Positions 35,601 to 46,201 of a stretch of DNA of 64,000 nt are shown here, in pieces. Source of the DNA: Steromphala cineraria (taxonomy: Eukaryota; Mollusca; Gastropoda; Trochida; Trochidae). The DNA is taken from NCBI GenBank assembly GCA_916613615.1, contig OU744731.1, positions 48,894,645 to 48,958,644 on the forward strand. The letters run 5' to 3'. The notes below the pieces were generated by a model that saw nothing but the letters and a program-made list of their open reading frames with translations, made no database searches and was not told the DNA's origin. The translations under genes and the position numbers were made by a program. How positions within the stretch are numbered: position 1 is the first letter of the stretch; every line of letters starts with the position of its first letter.

Positions 35601-35690
35601 TTTCTTTTTCATTTATGATTTTCATACATGACATCCCTTCACAATTACCCTCCCCCCTTTCCCAAAGAGTGCAATCAACACCAGAGAGGT
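32638..35690 (-). mobile_element. L1/Tx1-like LINE, 5' truncated, nearly intact ORF2
   Basis: A minus-strand LINE runs from its 3' poly(A) (seen as a T run at 32638-32660 on +) back to about 35690. A short 3' UTR follows the ORF2 stop. No endonuclease or ORF1 precedes 35634, as expected from 5' truncation during target-primed insertion. The right boundary and target duplication are not certain. Its excellent coding state makes it one of the youngest elements here. It lies in the last prominin intron. Confidence 0.85.
32759..35634 (-). pseudogene. L1/Tx1-like LINE ORF2 reverse transcriptase, one frameshift
   Basis: Two long minus-strand frames, 35634-34684 (316 codons) and 34612-32759 (617 codons), are separated by a single frameshift near 34690-34700. 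The first has a coiled-coil-like start, KANWIEKGEKPTKYFLKLE, SPGPDGFTTEFLKFFWKDLG, NWRPISLLN, and FEKAFDSVD with the first catalytic Asp. The second has RGCRQGDPLAPYIF, the active-site QFADDTTL (its residues 58-65), GLKVNVDKTKLIWIGSKK, and, near residue 500, a zinc-binding CPFCQRETETINHMLWEC (zf-RVT). All RT blocks survive. The endonuclease domain is missing through 5' truncation. Confidence 0.88.
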
Positions 35691-36560
35691 TTATCTGATG
35701 ACTACAGGGTCTGGATTGTTTTCATGACTTATTTTGTTTCGTCAGGCTGAACTGAAGTAACGACATCTTTCCAAGCAAGTCTGTCGAAGTTGTGAGGTGG
35801 CTAACGGATATGTTTCTTTCATATACTAACTTTAACCCATGTGTCAACCAAATATGTGACTCATTCAGATTCACAATATGCTATGAATGCAGACATGAAT
35901 CAGACAGAAACGTTCACAAACAAAAGATTGCCATGAAATGGCTCCTGCAAATGCAAACACCTATAACACTTGCACTATCGAAAGGCTTTCATGGTGAAGG
36001 GTGTACTAAGAGCTTATGTATTGTTCGATAAGGCTTGGACCATCAGAAGGACAATTTTCGTTCAGGACATGGATACTTCTTTTTGGAAAAACAACTCCAA
36101 GTAGATCAATATCTTCCTTGATGTAAACACCATAAGGGTGCCTTGCCTTCAGAGAAAGTCGTTTATGGTCTGGTGTGAACAATATTTTAAAAACCTTACA
36201 GTGGTTCTTGAAGAAACTCTCAAATATCGTTGATACTATTGAATGTTAGTCCGAAAGATTAGATATTTCAGCAAACTTTGACAAATGACCGTCCCCAACA
36301 GGTATTTCCCCTGGTCAGCAAATAACTACCACATGGCTCATGATCAGGTTTACAACAGGATTCTGTTTCACCCTCTGTGGAAGGTTCAACTTATTTACAC
36401 TCCCTTATATATGATAGTGTCCAAGTGCACGACTCTTGAAGCATCGTATCTTTGTCTTTTCCCCCTTTGATAGAGCATAACCTAACCTGTTAAACGTATT
36501 CTGAGAGTTCCTTTAATAACCTTGTTCCTTTGGTGAAGCTTTACAATTGCTGACGCCGCT
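35691..36560. other. Unassigned prominin intron DNA
   Basis: I recognise no coding motif. Short open frames at 35792-36031 and 36285-36470 have no domain signature. Confidence 0.35.
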
Positions 36561-36604
36561 AATGGCTGAAATATTGCCCAAGATGCGTAAAACAATAACT
36601 CACT
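36561..36604 (+). repeat. Isolated LINE/SINE-type 3' tail
   Basis: aatggctgaaatattgcccaagatgcgtaaaacaataactcac matches the 3' tail of the LINE at 5168-5216 almost base for base. Only the tail is present, so this is either an extremely 5'-truncated insertion or the end of a SINE using the same tail. Confidence 0.7.
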
Positions 36605-36734
36605 ACAATTGCTGTTTGCTCGATTGCATGTTCCCTTGTTGAGACATATCTTCCTTTATCTTTGGTAGTAGCTATTTATCGAACATCCATTAAAATCAAT
36701 TTTCTCTGACAGTTCTTTTATCGGCTTTGTTGTC

Positions 36735-37015
36735 CCCCGCCGCAACTCGAAACGGAGGACTATGTATTCAGCAGCGTCTGTTCGTATGTCCGTATATGAT
36801 CGTACGTACTTCCTGACTCTTGATAACGCGGTAATTTTTCAACCATTTCACACAATCTTCAAATTTGGTGTCAGTTTAAATGACGGGAACACACAGACAC
36901 CAGTCGATAATGGTGACCCTGGCAACAACGGCAATTTGACAGTTTTTGAAGCTCTTGTTAAAGCGATATCTCCGTGAGTGAGTGAGATGAGGTTTAACGA
37001 GTTTTCAGCAATTTT
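36735..37015. repeat. Repeat-like block with an inverted TCAC-type tail
   Basis: The block starts with a CCCGCCGCAACTCGAAACGGAGGAC stretch and a cgtctgttcgtatgtccg run, reminiscent of other CCGTC-type repeats here. It ends with gtgagtgagtgagatgaggtttaacgagttttcagc (36973-37008), which on the minus strand is a gctgaaaactcgttaaacctcatctcactcactcac tail like those of molluscan LINEs/SINEs. I infer a minus-strand insertion ending at about 36972. Confidence 0.45.
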
Positions 37016-37349
37016 TCCGCTATTTACCACGTGGATGTTGCAATTCAAAAGAGACTAGACCGATCAGAGAGAAAGGGATCGAAAGAATGAGGAAAGAGAC
37101 CGTAATAAAGGCATTGTGAGGGATAGTGTCAGAATTTCGAATGACATGAAAACACTAACACCACTTAATCATGGTGACCTTTGTTCTATGTTCAAGGTCA
37201 TTACGTCACTTTGATTGATTTTCAACTCTGCTTAACGCCATACATGTGTCTTATGAATCATTTCTCATTTGAGGAAAGTTCTGATTTCGCTTTTGTAGTT
37301 CCCACGTCCTTGCCAAGTAAAGTATTTATTACAGTACGAAGGCCTCAGC

Positions 37350-37720
37350 CTGCAGGCCCATATATACAGTGCATGAGACAAGCGGTGAGAGACTGAGTTT
37401 TCTCAGTTCTAGAAAAGTGTTCTCGCCACTGAGTGTGATATCACTTTTTCAAGTCAGTGAAAATATCACAAAGAGGATGACGTCATGTGAACAATGGTCT
37501 GACGTTACTTCTACAATCAACGCGACGTCATCACCGTCGCTAAGTGACGATCAACAATGGTATGACGTCGCCAGAAAACTCTCAAGTCAAGACCTTTTGA
37601 ACGTAAATTACCACAATTTCGACCACAGAGCCATATAATAAACATAATATATTTTGTTTTGAGTGTGATATCAGTTATCTCTCATCGAGTGACGGGGTAG
37701 AGCCAGTATTTTCACGAGTG
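37350..37720. promoter_or_regulatory. Cluster of CRE-like palindromes and gtgatatcac motifs
   Basis: Within 93 bp lie TGACGTCA (37478-37485), TGACGTTA (37500-37507), CGACGTCA (37523-37530) and TGACGTCG (37563-37570). The palindrome-rich gagtgtgatatca occurs at 37432 and 37662 with aatatcac in between. This could be a MITE with internal CRE-like sites or a regulatory element. The two gtgtgatatca blocks suggest repeat ends. Confidence 0.35.
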
Positions 37721-38440
37721 GCGCAGTTCAATAATGTTTACACAATTGGTTTGCCGTTAATTATAAGCTGTAAAAGTATGATAGATTTTAAGGAATAGGA
37801 ATAGACAAATTGAGACTTAGACATTTCTCTCTTAATTTATATGCATGCCATAAATATCTACTTAACCTTTGCAACCTGATATATTATCCATTGTCATTAT
37901 AGATTTGTAAATTTGTACATGTTTGGATTAAAATGATAAACAATTGGTAAGTATTTAACCCGTAAATCGGTATACAAATGACATATACATAAGAAGTGAT
38001 ATTTGTCTTTTGTGACTAAATAACAAAGCCATCTCCTTTCATTATACTTTAACCTATTTTTATACAATTCTAATATTTTTCAGGGGCTAACATACTTTTG
38101 TCTTCACGATTATTTGATATACAGGTCATAGATTGGAAGAACACATTTATATCAACACTTTTAAAAGCATGAATAAAAGAGGATACATCTCTCACAGATT
38201 GATACAGCCATACATAATCATAATAGATAATAATGATAATAATAATGGGTATTTCTATAGTGCGATATCCATACACAAGGTGCATAATCAAAGCCATGTG
38301 AGACTATAATATTCCGAACATGTGATGCAAAAGTAATATAACTGCAGTTAAAATGATATAAATGCATTTGTACACTTAATGTGGGATTTTCATGCATTTC
38401 CATTTATCGTAGCCAGTACCTTAGTTTTACACATTGCATT
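37721..38440. other. Unassigned prominin intron DNA
   Basis: AT-rich with no recognised motif; a short (ATAATA)-rich tract lies near 38222-38245. Confidence 0.35.
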
Positions 38441-38790
38441 AATGTAAAGAGGATATCTCCTAAATGTACCATTTACTATGGCGTTTGGAGTTTGAAAACT
38501 CACATTTAAAATTGTTTACATGTTATTAAATGACTTCTCTCTTGTTTATCAAATGTTTGCAACAATAAGATTGGTTGTATTTGTGTGTCAAAAATCTTTT
38601 AAAAAACATGAACTGTATCTGATATAAGTACAACATCGTCTGCAAACATAAGTTGTAAAATTGACAACTCACTATTGAATAGACAAGACAATTTGTGTCC
38701 ATTGGACACAGATGCCCCAGCTAATAAAAAAGCTCTCAATGTTATCAACCATAGAATTTAAAAAGAGATGCACATCTTTAGCTTAATTTA
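38441..38790 (-). pseudogene. LINE reverse transcriptase relic around the FADD active site
   Basis: On the minus strand, GASVSNGHKLSCLFNSELS (about 38665-38720) runs into ILQLMFADDVVLISDT (about 38605-38660), the palm motif of a LINE reverse transcriptase with both catalytic Asp residues. The sequence before and after decays quickly. The clade (RTE-, CR1- or L2-like) cannot be told from so short a piece. Confidence 0.65.
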
Positions 38791-39129
38791 AGTTCAAACA
38801 TCCATTAAAATATAGAAAATTAAATATTCCTAAAACATAATATAAGGTGCACACCTTTCGTATACATATAAAGCATGTTTGGAAGAATAGCGCAGTCTAT
38901 CTAGTACTTTGTGAGGAGAAGTGGTTAAACAACACCCCCTATCACACTCTATGAGCTTTCACTTGCACAAAAATTCACCTTAGTTCAACATGTCAGAAAT
39001 GTGAAAAAAATTAAAAAATTGAAAAACAAAATATGAGATGTACACCCTTAGGATGCCTAAAAGTCACATGTGCCATTTCAATTAAATCCATTGAATGGTT
39101 TTTGAGGAGAAGTGGATACCAACACCCCC
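38791..39129. repeat. Pair of diverged ~185-bp direct repeats
   Basis: gaggagaagtggttaaacaacaccccctatcac (38911) recurs as gaggagaagtggataccaacaccccctatcac (39098). Upstream, ggtgcacacct (38848) corresponds to gatgtacaccc (39034). These sit at the 3' side of the Tc1-like relic and probably represent its terminal region repeated. Confidence 0.55.
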
Positions 39130-40012
39130 TATCACCCAACATTCACCTAGGTTCAACAGGAACTGCGCGCCACTCTTCTTGGAGAGCTTGGAGGAACATG
39201 GCATCAAGTGTCTGAGGTAGAACATCACGATCCCTCACCCGACGTCCAAGTTCCAGAGTTGTTCAATGGGATAAATGTCTGGGCTCTTGGACGGTCATGG
39301 CAACACTCTGACGTCGTTTTGCGTGAGAAAATCCCTGCTGACGTGAGCCGTGTGGGGTCGAGCATTGGCATGTTGAAACTCAAACACTTCGTCTCGGTAA
39401 CGGAAACCAGTCACCCTTCCATCAAGTCGAACAAGGTTGGTCCTATGGTCGCAGGTTATGCTGCCCCATACCATCACAGAATCTTGACTCATCACTGAAC
39501 ATGGTATTGCGACAATGTCGAAGTTGTCTAACTCGATGTTGTGTAGCCCATGCTCTTCTAAGACGTCTGTGTTCTGCAGTCAGCCTTACCCCAACAACAG
39601 GACGACGTGACTTTAAGCCTGCTGCTTTAAGTCTGTTTCTGACAGTACGGTCACAAATTCTTAGTCTCGTTACTGCCCTGAACTCAGAGTTTATTTTCTT
39701 TGCTGATTTAAATCGGTTACGTAAGGACAGCAACACCAGCTGGCGGTCGTTTCGGGGCGTTGTCTTACGTTTTGGACCACGAGATGGTCTAATCTTTATG
39801 TTCCCTGTCTGACGGTACCCGTTCCACAGTGGAGAAATCACACTTTTAGAAGTGTTAAATTGTCTGGCTGTCTGGCATATTGATTGACCGCTGTTTATGC
39901 ACCCGATAGCCTGCCATTTCTCACTATCAGAAAGGTATGCTCTTAGCATGATTCTGAAGGTAAAGGTACACTGACATTCGTTGACTCCTTGAAGGTAAAT
40001 TGACCTTGCCAT
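39130..40012 (-). pseudogene. Tc1/mariner transposase relic 2
   Basis: On the minus strand the N-terminal HTH is clear (SEKWQAIGCINSGQSICQTA, RQFNTSKSVISPLWNGYRQTG) and is followed by RLRICDRTVRNRLKAAGLKS. The first Asp is in MFSDESRF (about 39490-39510). About 40 codons after it are deleted, and reading resumes in another frame at SVMVWGSI. The second Asp is in NARPHTAHVSRDFL (about 39310-39350). The Glu is in KSPDIYPIEQLWN (about 39240-39285). This is the Tc1 DD34E arrangement. I could not delimit the terminal inverted repeats with confidence. Confidence 0.8.
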
Positions 40013-40314
40013 GCATGAAGTTCATGGACATCAATTTTCATGTGCACGGTACCTTTTTCAGTGAAAGTAAACTTCAACATTTTTAGTTTATAATGGCCCC
40101 ACGCAGCCTCGAACAAACGGAACATGCCAGATATATATTAACAGTAATTAAGCGTTCCCTTATTCGTTTCAATCAGTATATCTACATTTGTAAATATCTT
40201 TTTACCATTTGTATTACACTATTTTCCATGTATGTCACTATGTATCTATCATTTTGTATATACTTGCAAGAAGGTTACCTAAGTTGGATCACTTGTTCTT
40301 AAATATGTTTCAAT

Positions 40315-41290
40315 CAAAAACAGAATAATATCAACACCACAAAAGGTTAAGCACCCCCTGATTTTTCAGAGAGCGATGTACTTAGTTGAAGTATGTTATG
40401 AGACTGAGAAAAAGATCTCTATTTCCCAAACATGCTCGATTGGGTTCAAATCAGGGGACATTGCTGACCATGGAATCCATGTTACACCATTATTTTCCAG
40501 ATGTTGGTTACGATGTTGAACGATGTGGTCTGGTACTGTCGTCCGTGAACATGGGTCTTGTGGCAAGTCTGTGGTCATCAAAATGATCAATAATTACAGG
40601 ATCCAGAACCTCCTGAATGTAGAGAACGCCTGTGAGTGAACCCTGTAGAGTCACGATAATCGAGTCTACAGTCGTAGGATAAGCCTCCCTAAACCATCAC
40701 GGATCCCCCGCCATATGGTACCATATGGCAAAACATACGCTCATGTCTGTGATGATTTGTAAGAATTGGACGCCTGATGACCCTTCTGGCCCTTAATCCG
40801 GCACCTTGAGGCGATTTCTCAGAGTTTGGTTGCTCAAGAGGCGACGAGGTAACCATACCCGTATCAGATTGGTGCTTGAAGCTTGCGGCAGTTGTCTAAC
40901 ATGTAGACAACTGCCATAACAGAGCTCTATCCTCCTGGGGCGTGGTAGCTTTTGGTCTTCCCGATCGTGGAAGGTCCCTTGAAAGGCATTTGTTTGTTTG
41001 TTGCCTGACGAGTTGTGACTGTAGTGGAAGTAAGTTCTTCTGGCAATTTCCTTGTAACAATGGAGCCTAGTTGCATTTTTGTCAAATCACTTGCAATGCC
41101 TTTATTCGAGTTGCTGAATTGTTCACGATGTCTCAATGCGATGTCTCAATGTGTCATTCTTATCAACAGATCATGCACACTTTGCTATCAGGGGGCTTGG
41201 TTTGGTTTGAATTTCTCTCTTGTGCCCTATACGATGTATAATGCCACTGACATCCCAAGCTTTCGTGCGAACATGACTTATCAGTAAGTC
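40315..41290 (-). pseudogene. Tc1/mariner transposase relic 3
   Basis: The best part on the minus strand is the C-terminus: WSAMSPDLNPIEHVWEIEIF (about 40400-40470) with the catalytic Glu. Before it are RPMFTDDSTRPH (about 40530-40560) and GGSVMV (about 40690-40710), all in shifting frames. Sequence toward 41136 probably encodes the HTH part but is very degraded. It is closer to the Tc1 group than to mariner proper (NPIEH-x-W). Confidence 0.7.
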
Positions 41291-42530
41291 AACAGTTGTT
41301 TCTATACAGTCATTTAAAGATTCATTCTCAACCTCAACTAAAATATTCAAATTTATCTATCTCATGGCCATGCGATACCTGTTTGCTCCCAATGTTTCCA
41401 GTTTCGTATTAAGCTCGTCGCTGTAAAGTGTGTTTTGTTCTTGTGATATTTGTCAATCTCTTTGCGGATTTTTGTCACAGTATGTTTTAGAGTAGAACAT
41501 TTTAGTGGCACGTCATTCAAACGTGATTAAGTTACTTGTGATGGACAAGGGGTTTTCCCAACGTCATTTGAGAGTACAAGCAGTAGCAGACAGTAGCAGA
41601 TGTAGAGTAAGAAGTATCATGCATACAATGTCAGGAGAGGTGTGTCCGAGGCCGAGGTGTAAGGTGTAAATTTCACGTCAATGGCGACATGGCCTCCTGC
41701 CTCGATCTGGGTGGATGCACGAAACCGACGATCCTGACCCTGTAACTCTGTAGATTGATCATATTTCGATCTCTGGTTGTTCCTTTTAGTCCACAGATGG
41801 ATACTGCAGAAAGTTACACTTGAGGTTGGTCTAGGTCTTATTCAAAATTATCTGACGAGCTGGGAACAGTGGGTTGCGCTCTCAGGGGAGATCATAGAGT
41901 TTGCCTCTGACCTAATGAAGTGGTTTCAGATGGGATTTCCTTTTTGAAGCAGTTATATTTCTACGATGTGGAGACGTACCAAGAGTGTGTGGAATGGAAC
42001 CCTTCAAGCACTAGGCGGCAGGCAGCAGCAGCACGGGGAACCGAGGAAATGTGATGTAAAGTAGTTTGGGCACAACCAGACGCTGCAACCCGCTGCCCTA
42101 GGTTGGAAGGGCAGGTTTAAGATGGTTCACAGTGTGGATAACAGTGGCGTGGTCCCACGCTAAACAGCTTATTTTCCAAAGCATGGGATGAAGTAGCTTG
42201 CACAAGTATTTGCCCAAATGAATGTTCAGCTGTGTGAGGTATGAATGCTGAGGTGTATGGATGGCAGTGATTGAATGAAATATGTAGGGAGGATTTGGTT
42301 TTGGCAGGAAATTAAGGTGGAAATGAAGCTGAAAGAAAGACAAAATAGAAGAAGAGGATGGATCGGACAAAGCAGCCGAAAAAATGATAATTCATGGGCA
42401 AAGATTATACATACATGCAATGACAGTGATATTGCATTATAGCTTATATAAATTGTAGTTTGGTGCAATTTGAGATATTACCTATTACATATAAGTTGGA
42501 TGCCCAGGTATTTATGATATAATGTAGCTT
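41291..42530. other. Unassigned prominin intron DNA
   Basis: Nothing recognisable. A slightly GC-richer part (41640-41760 and 41990-42120) may be an old element, but no motif supports a name. Confidence 0.3.
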
Positions 42531-43167
42531 ACATCAATTATGAATAGAAGACAATGTAGGATTGAAATAACATAGAGCTTGTAAGAGTAATGCTGTCATG
42601 CTGTGGATGCAAAAGTCAATATACAACACAAACAATCCTCTCCCAAAAAACTGACATGCCGCTGTTGTTAGGTGGACCCAAACCCTGCTGTACATGTCCA
42701 GTGGTATGTCAAGACCTTGCCTTTCAAGCTTCGCACCAGGTTTGCAATCCACCGGTTCAGCTTCTCCCTCTTGTTGCTGAATGCAGTGTGGTTGTCAGTC
42801 CCTCTCCAGACGAGCCTAGGTAGCATTGATGATCAGACCAGTACTGATTTTGGACACCGTAATTTGATCCAGATCCAGGTTGGTGTCCCTAGTACAGAGG
42901 TCGTTCCATCGCAGGTGGATGAGGATGAACTCTGGGGATGTGCATGTTAAAACAACAGATGGTTGACTTTCTGACGCAATCCATTACCAGGTAATTGCTG
43001 CTCTGCAACCGTCAGCCTTACTAGACTTCTGGAGTTGGTGAGGAAGTAGGCTGAAGCATAGAGTAATTCAATAAGTATTTGAAAAAAATAAGCCAAAGAC
43101 TTCAATACGACCGTCTGTTGGATCTTCTCTCCGCTGAGACCACGCATAGCAGCTGTGGTTGCCGCCC

Positions 43168-43553
43168 CTATTCAAAATCAATTTGAAGAATAATTATGTG
43201 TTGCAAGCGGCCTGGAAGTAATGATATAGTCCTCTTCAGAATAGCCTGAAACTTAAATCTAGGCGAGCCATTAAAGTGAAACAATAAAAAAGAGCCCTGA
43301 GGTCTAGCTTCAAGGTAAGTGACAAGTGCATTGACCGGACAGACAGAGTTTGGAGCTTGAATTTTGATGTAAATCACCCTGCCAAGCTGATCTGCTTTAG
43401 ACCGTTTTTTCTGAATATCGACTCGAAATTGTCGTTTTGGAAAAATGAAGCCATGTTTTGATATCCTTGTGGATTCCTTTGGGTAGCTGAGGCTTGGTAT
43501 TGTAGCTCCACTTTGGGGATGTATTAACCTTCGTAGGAAGTTGCTACCTATTA
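43168..43553 (-). pseudogene. Tyrosine recombinase-like domain fragment
   Basis: The minus-strand frame reads KKRSKADQLGRVIYIKI and CPVNALVTYLEARPQGSF followed by LLFHFNGSPRFKFQAILKR. This K.SK.DQ...CPV.AL..YL...G.LF.F..G.P pattern is typical of the catalytic half of DIRS/Crypton tyrosine recombinases. The last catalytic block (HSFR...Y) is not seen. The frame's first ~40 codons (43554-43680) belong to the inserted element, not to the recombinase. Confidence 0.65.
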
Positions 43554-44095
43554 TGTCTCCCCCCGAAGGAGACATATTGGTTTTAGCTGAGTTCCTGTTG
43601 GCGTTCCCATTTCGTTTCCGGAGCAGATCTCTAAAACTATGTGACCATTCATCACCAAACTTGGTATACTGTCTCTCCATATCATGTAGATGTGCCTTTT
43701 GGAGGTTATAGATTTCTTAAATTTTTTTTTTTTTTTCATTTCCATGGCAACAATTTGGACTTAGTCTTTTTCAAGCATAGTCTTCGTTTCCGGAGCAGAT
43801 CTCTAAAACTATGTGACCGATCATCACCAAACTTGGTATTCTGTCTCTCCACATCATGTAGATGTACCTTTTGGAGTGTACAGATTTTTTTAAATTTTTT
43901 TTTTATTTTTTTATTTCCATGCAACAATTTGGACTTCAGCATCAAATCATTTAGAATTTTGAATATTTTGTTTGCTACAATTGTGGAGTTGATAGGTTAT
44001 AATTATTTATTCAAGTTGAATTATACAGAGAACATTAATGGTGCTTTATGATAGTATTGTTTAGAGTTTTGGAGCAATTGAGGAAGGGGGAGACA
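43554..44095. mobile_element. 542-bp non-coding element with TGTCTCCCCC inverted ends
   Basis: The left end is TGTCTCCCCCC (43554-43564), and the right end GGGGGAGACA (44086-44095) is its inverse. Inside is a 177-bp tandem pair: cgtttccggagcagatctctaaaactatgtgacc occurs at 43613 and 43788. Poly(T) tracts lie near 43720 and 43890. It splits a DIRS-like element and so is younger than it. I recall similar GGAGACAT repeats from molluscs, but cannot verify this here. Confidence 0.65.
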
Positions 44096-44219
44096 TCTGT
44101 TATTACGGGTAAAAACACTTTCTTGTTGGTATTGCCTTTCAAATGAAATTGAGGTTGCCCACCATTGAAAAAAGTGTTTTTAGTGTAGTCTTTTTACTTG
44201 TTGTTAACCTTAAGCTGTT

Positions 44220-44680
44220 GCTGTAGATCTCTCAGTTTGTCAGCTGAAACTCTGATCTATCCTCTACTCAATTGTGAGGCCAAGGTTATCTTCACATGTA
44301 GGAGGCCTGTTCAACCAACCGGGACACCTAGCTGTAACAGCAAACTGACTGATTTGGCTAGCATGTCATTACATTGTGATAGCTTGTTGTTTTGACATCA
44401 TCCAAGTTATGAGAGACTGTATTTGAGGCTGTGATCCTTTTTATTGCCCTTTCAAAGTAAGTGCTTTCAAACTATGGACACAATTATCAAACATCCGAAG
44501 GAAAGACACTTGTCTATGTAGTAATCACCTTGAAAGTTCGTGCCCAGAAGCTGGAATTGTTGTACTGACACTGGTAATAGCCTGAAAGCTGATTTAATAT
44601 CAAACACTGCACTAACTGTACCATTGCCCAGGCTATTTATGATTTGTACTGCCTGTTCTCAGGTGCTGTAATGAACATTA
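44220..44680 (-). pseudogene. DIRS-like reverse transcriptase, broken
   Basis: The minus strand reads EQAVQIINSLGNGTVSAVFD (about 44610-44670), directly followed by IKSAFRLLPVSVQQFQLLG and YYIDKCLSFGC. This is the D-IKSAFRLLPV palm motif and the Y(F/I)DKCLP.GC block of DIRS/Ngaro-type RTs. Further on, DNLGLTIE and, in the next frame, IRVSADKLRDLQQQL (about 44215-44310) match the connection region. Several frame changes and stops are present, and the second catalytic motif is not visible. Confidence 0.75.
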
Positions 44681-44700
44681 ATAGATAGGTATAAATAGAT

Positions 44701-46064
44701 ACACTAAGTACACTATTTTAATGTCACTGGAAATTCTCTTCTTGTTCAAAATGCGAACACCTCTAACAATAATGGATCAGACGTTAAATCCTTTCAAGTT
44801 TCCTACCCAAAAATAGAGTTCGCTCTTGAAATGATAATAACTAACGGTCATGTTACAATATAGAAAAATAGTTTCGTTTGTAAAATTTCCGGGATTCATT
44901 GTTTTTCAACAATCAAGAAATTAAGCATTTAAAGTCAAATAAAGGCACTCTGTCAAGGACAGTTAAATAATCTGACCCCTCAACAAGCCTTCGGTCAATG
45001 TGTTAAAACACAAATTCAAATTCCCATTCTGTTCAAACATTGCAACGATATCTGGTAATCTTGTGCAGAACATTGTCAATGTCCTTTCTTGGTGATCTTT
45101 AAAATATGAATTCTCCTTACCATGCGTTCCACAACCTGCATCACAACACAATATACTGGAGTAATTTGTGAGTATTAATGAATTATGCCCATTATGACGG
45201 CTTGCCAGCCAAGTAAAACGAATGCAATATACCATGAACATATTCACATTAAAAATGCAATTTAAATATATCAGTTTACAAGCTCAAATACATATAAACT
45301 CTTGCAAATTATAATTACTTATCAAGCCCAAAATTACATAGACCTCTCAGGCTCCTTCAAATATGCTTTCCTGCTCATATCAATCATCTGAAACAAGAAC
45401 ATATGTTGAACCCCAAATCATGAATCAAATCGTGTCTCAAATACATTGATATTCGGACTTAACGATTTAATGGTCTTGGTTATAAAAGCTAGAGAAAGAT
45501 TTAAAACTCCACAGCCCTTTGACCAACGCCATCTAGCGGAGTGACCTGTTATTCAGACGTTAAGAATTCATCAGCTTGTGCATTCTCGACCAACTCGCTG
45601 AAATGTCTGTATGTTTTGGCGATTCACTGCGCCTCGGATTTATTGTGAACTCTCTATAAGCCTACATAAAGATAAGCATAAAAAAGTAGTTTGAAAACAC
45701 TGCTCATTGAATGACTCCTCCTTGAAATGTTGGAGTTATTATTTCACCGATAATAAACCGAATCGCAAAAGAAAAAGTAGTTGACAGAAGAGGTTGTAAT
45801 TTGCAAAAAACAATATCCAATCAGTACTTAGGGGGTCTAACAACATGAAATATATAAAAATGTGCACTTTTCTTATCCATTGTGCTCTCGTAAAGGTTAA
45901 ACGCAACCATTTTCAATGAACGGTCAATTGGGTGTTGTGAGGTTAATAATAATGACGATTGACGTAGGTGCAGTTGTTCATGGCAAGTAACTGACATCAT
46001 GTGAAATTTGACAGCCGCACCACAGTATCCCATTTGACAAAAAGGGCGAATTCTTGGAATTGAT
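44701..46064. other. Unassigned prominin intron DNA
   Basis: I see no coding motif or repeat. Open frames on the minus strand (44963-45247) have no domain signature. Confidence 0.35.
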
Positions 46065-46065
46065 T

Positions 46066-46080
46066 CACACACACACACAG

Positions 46081-46118
<38 letters not shown>

Positions 46119-46119
46119 C
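46066..46119. repeat. (CA)n microsatellite
   Basis: A CA run with a short CGCGCG interruption. On the minus strand it creates a valine/cysteine-rich open frame that is not a gene. Confidence 0.95.
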
Positions 46120-46201
46120 ATAGCTTGATTTTCAAGCTCAACGCTGAATATGAACCAAAACTAATAAATTTTGAAAAACAACAGCTTAGCACCATCATTT
46201 T

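Larger units (their letters stand above)
42550..44700 (-). mobile_element. DIRS-like (tyrosine-recombinase) retrotransposon relic
   Basis: On the minus strand, a DIRS-type reverse transcriptase (44680-44220) is followed by a tyrosine recombinase-like region (about 43550-43230), the gene order of DIRS-group retrotransposons. A 542-bp element (43554-44095) sits between them. Inverted or split direct repeats typical of the ends were not found. The stretch 42550-42960 downstream is unassigned but may belong to the element. Confidence 0.7.

Noticed and set aside
45821..46198. 125-codon minus-strand frame with a VCVCVCVC run
   Set aside because: It is produced by the (CA)n microsatellite and has no domain.
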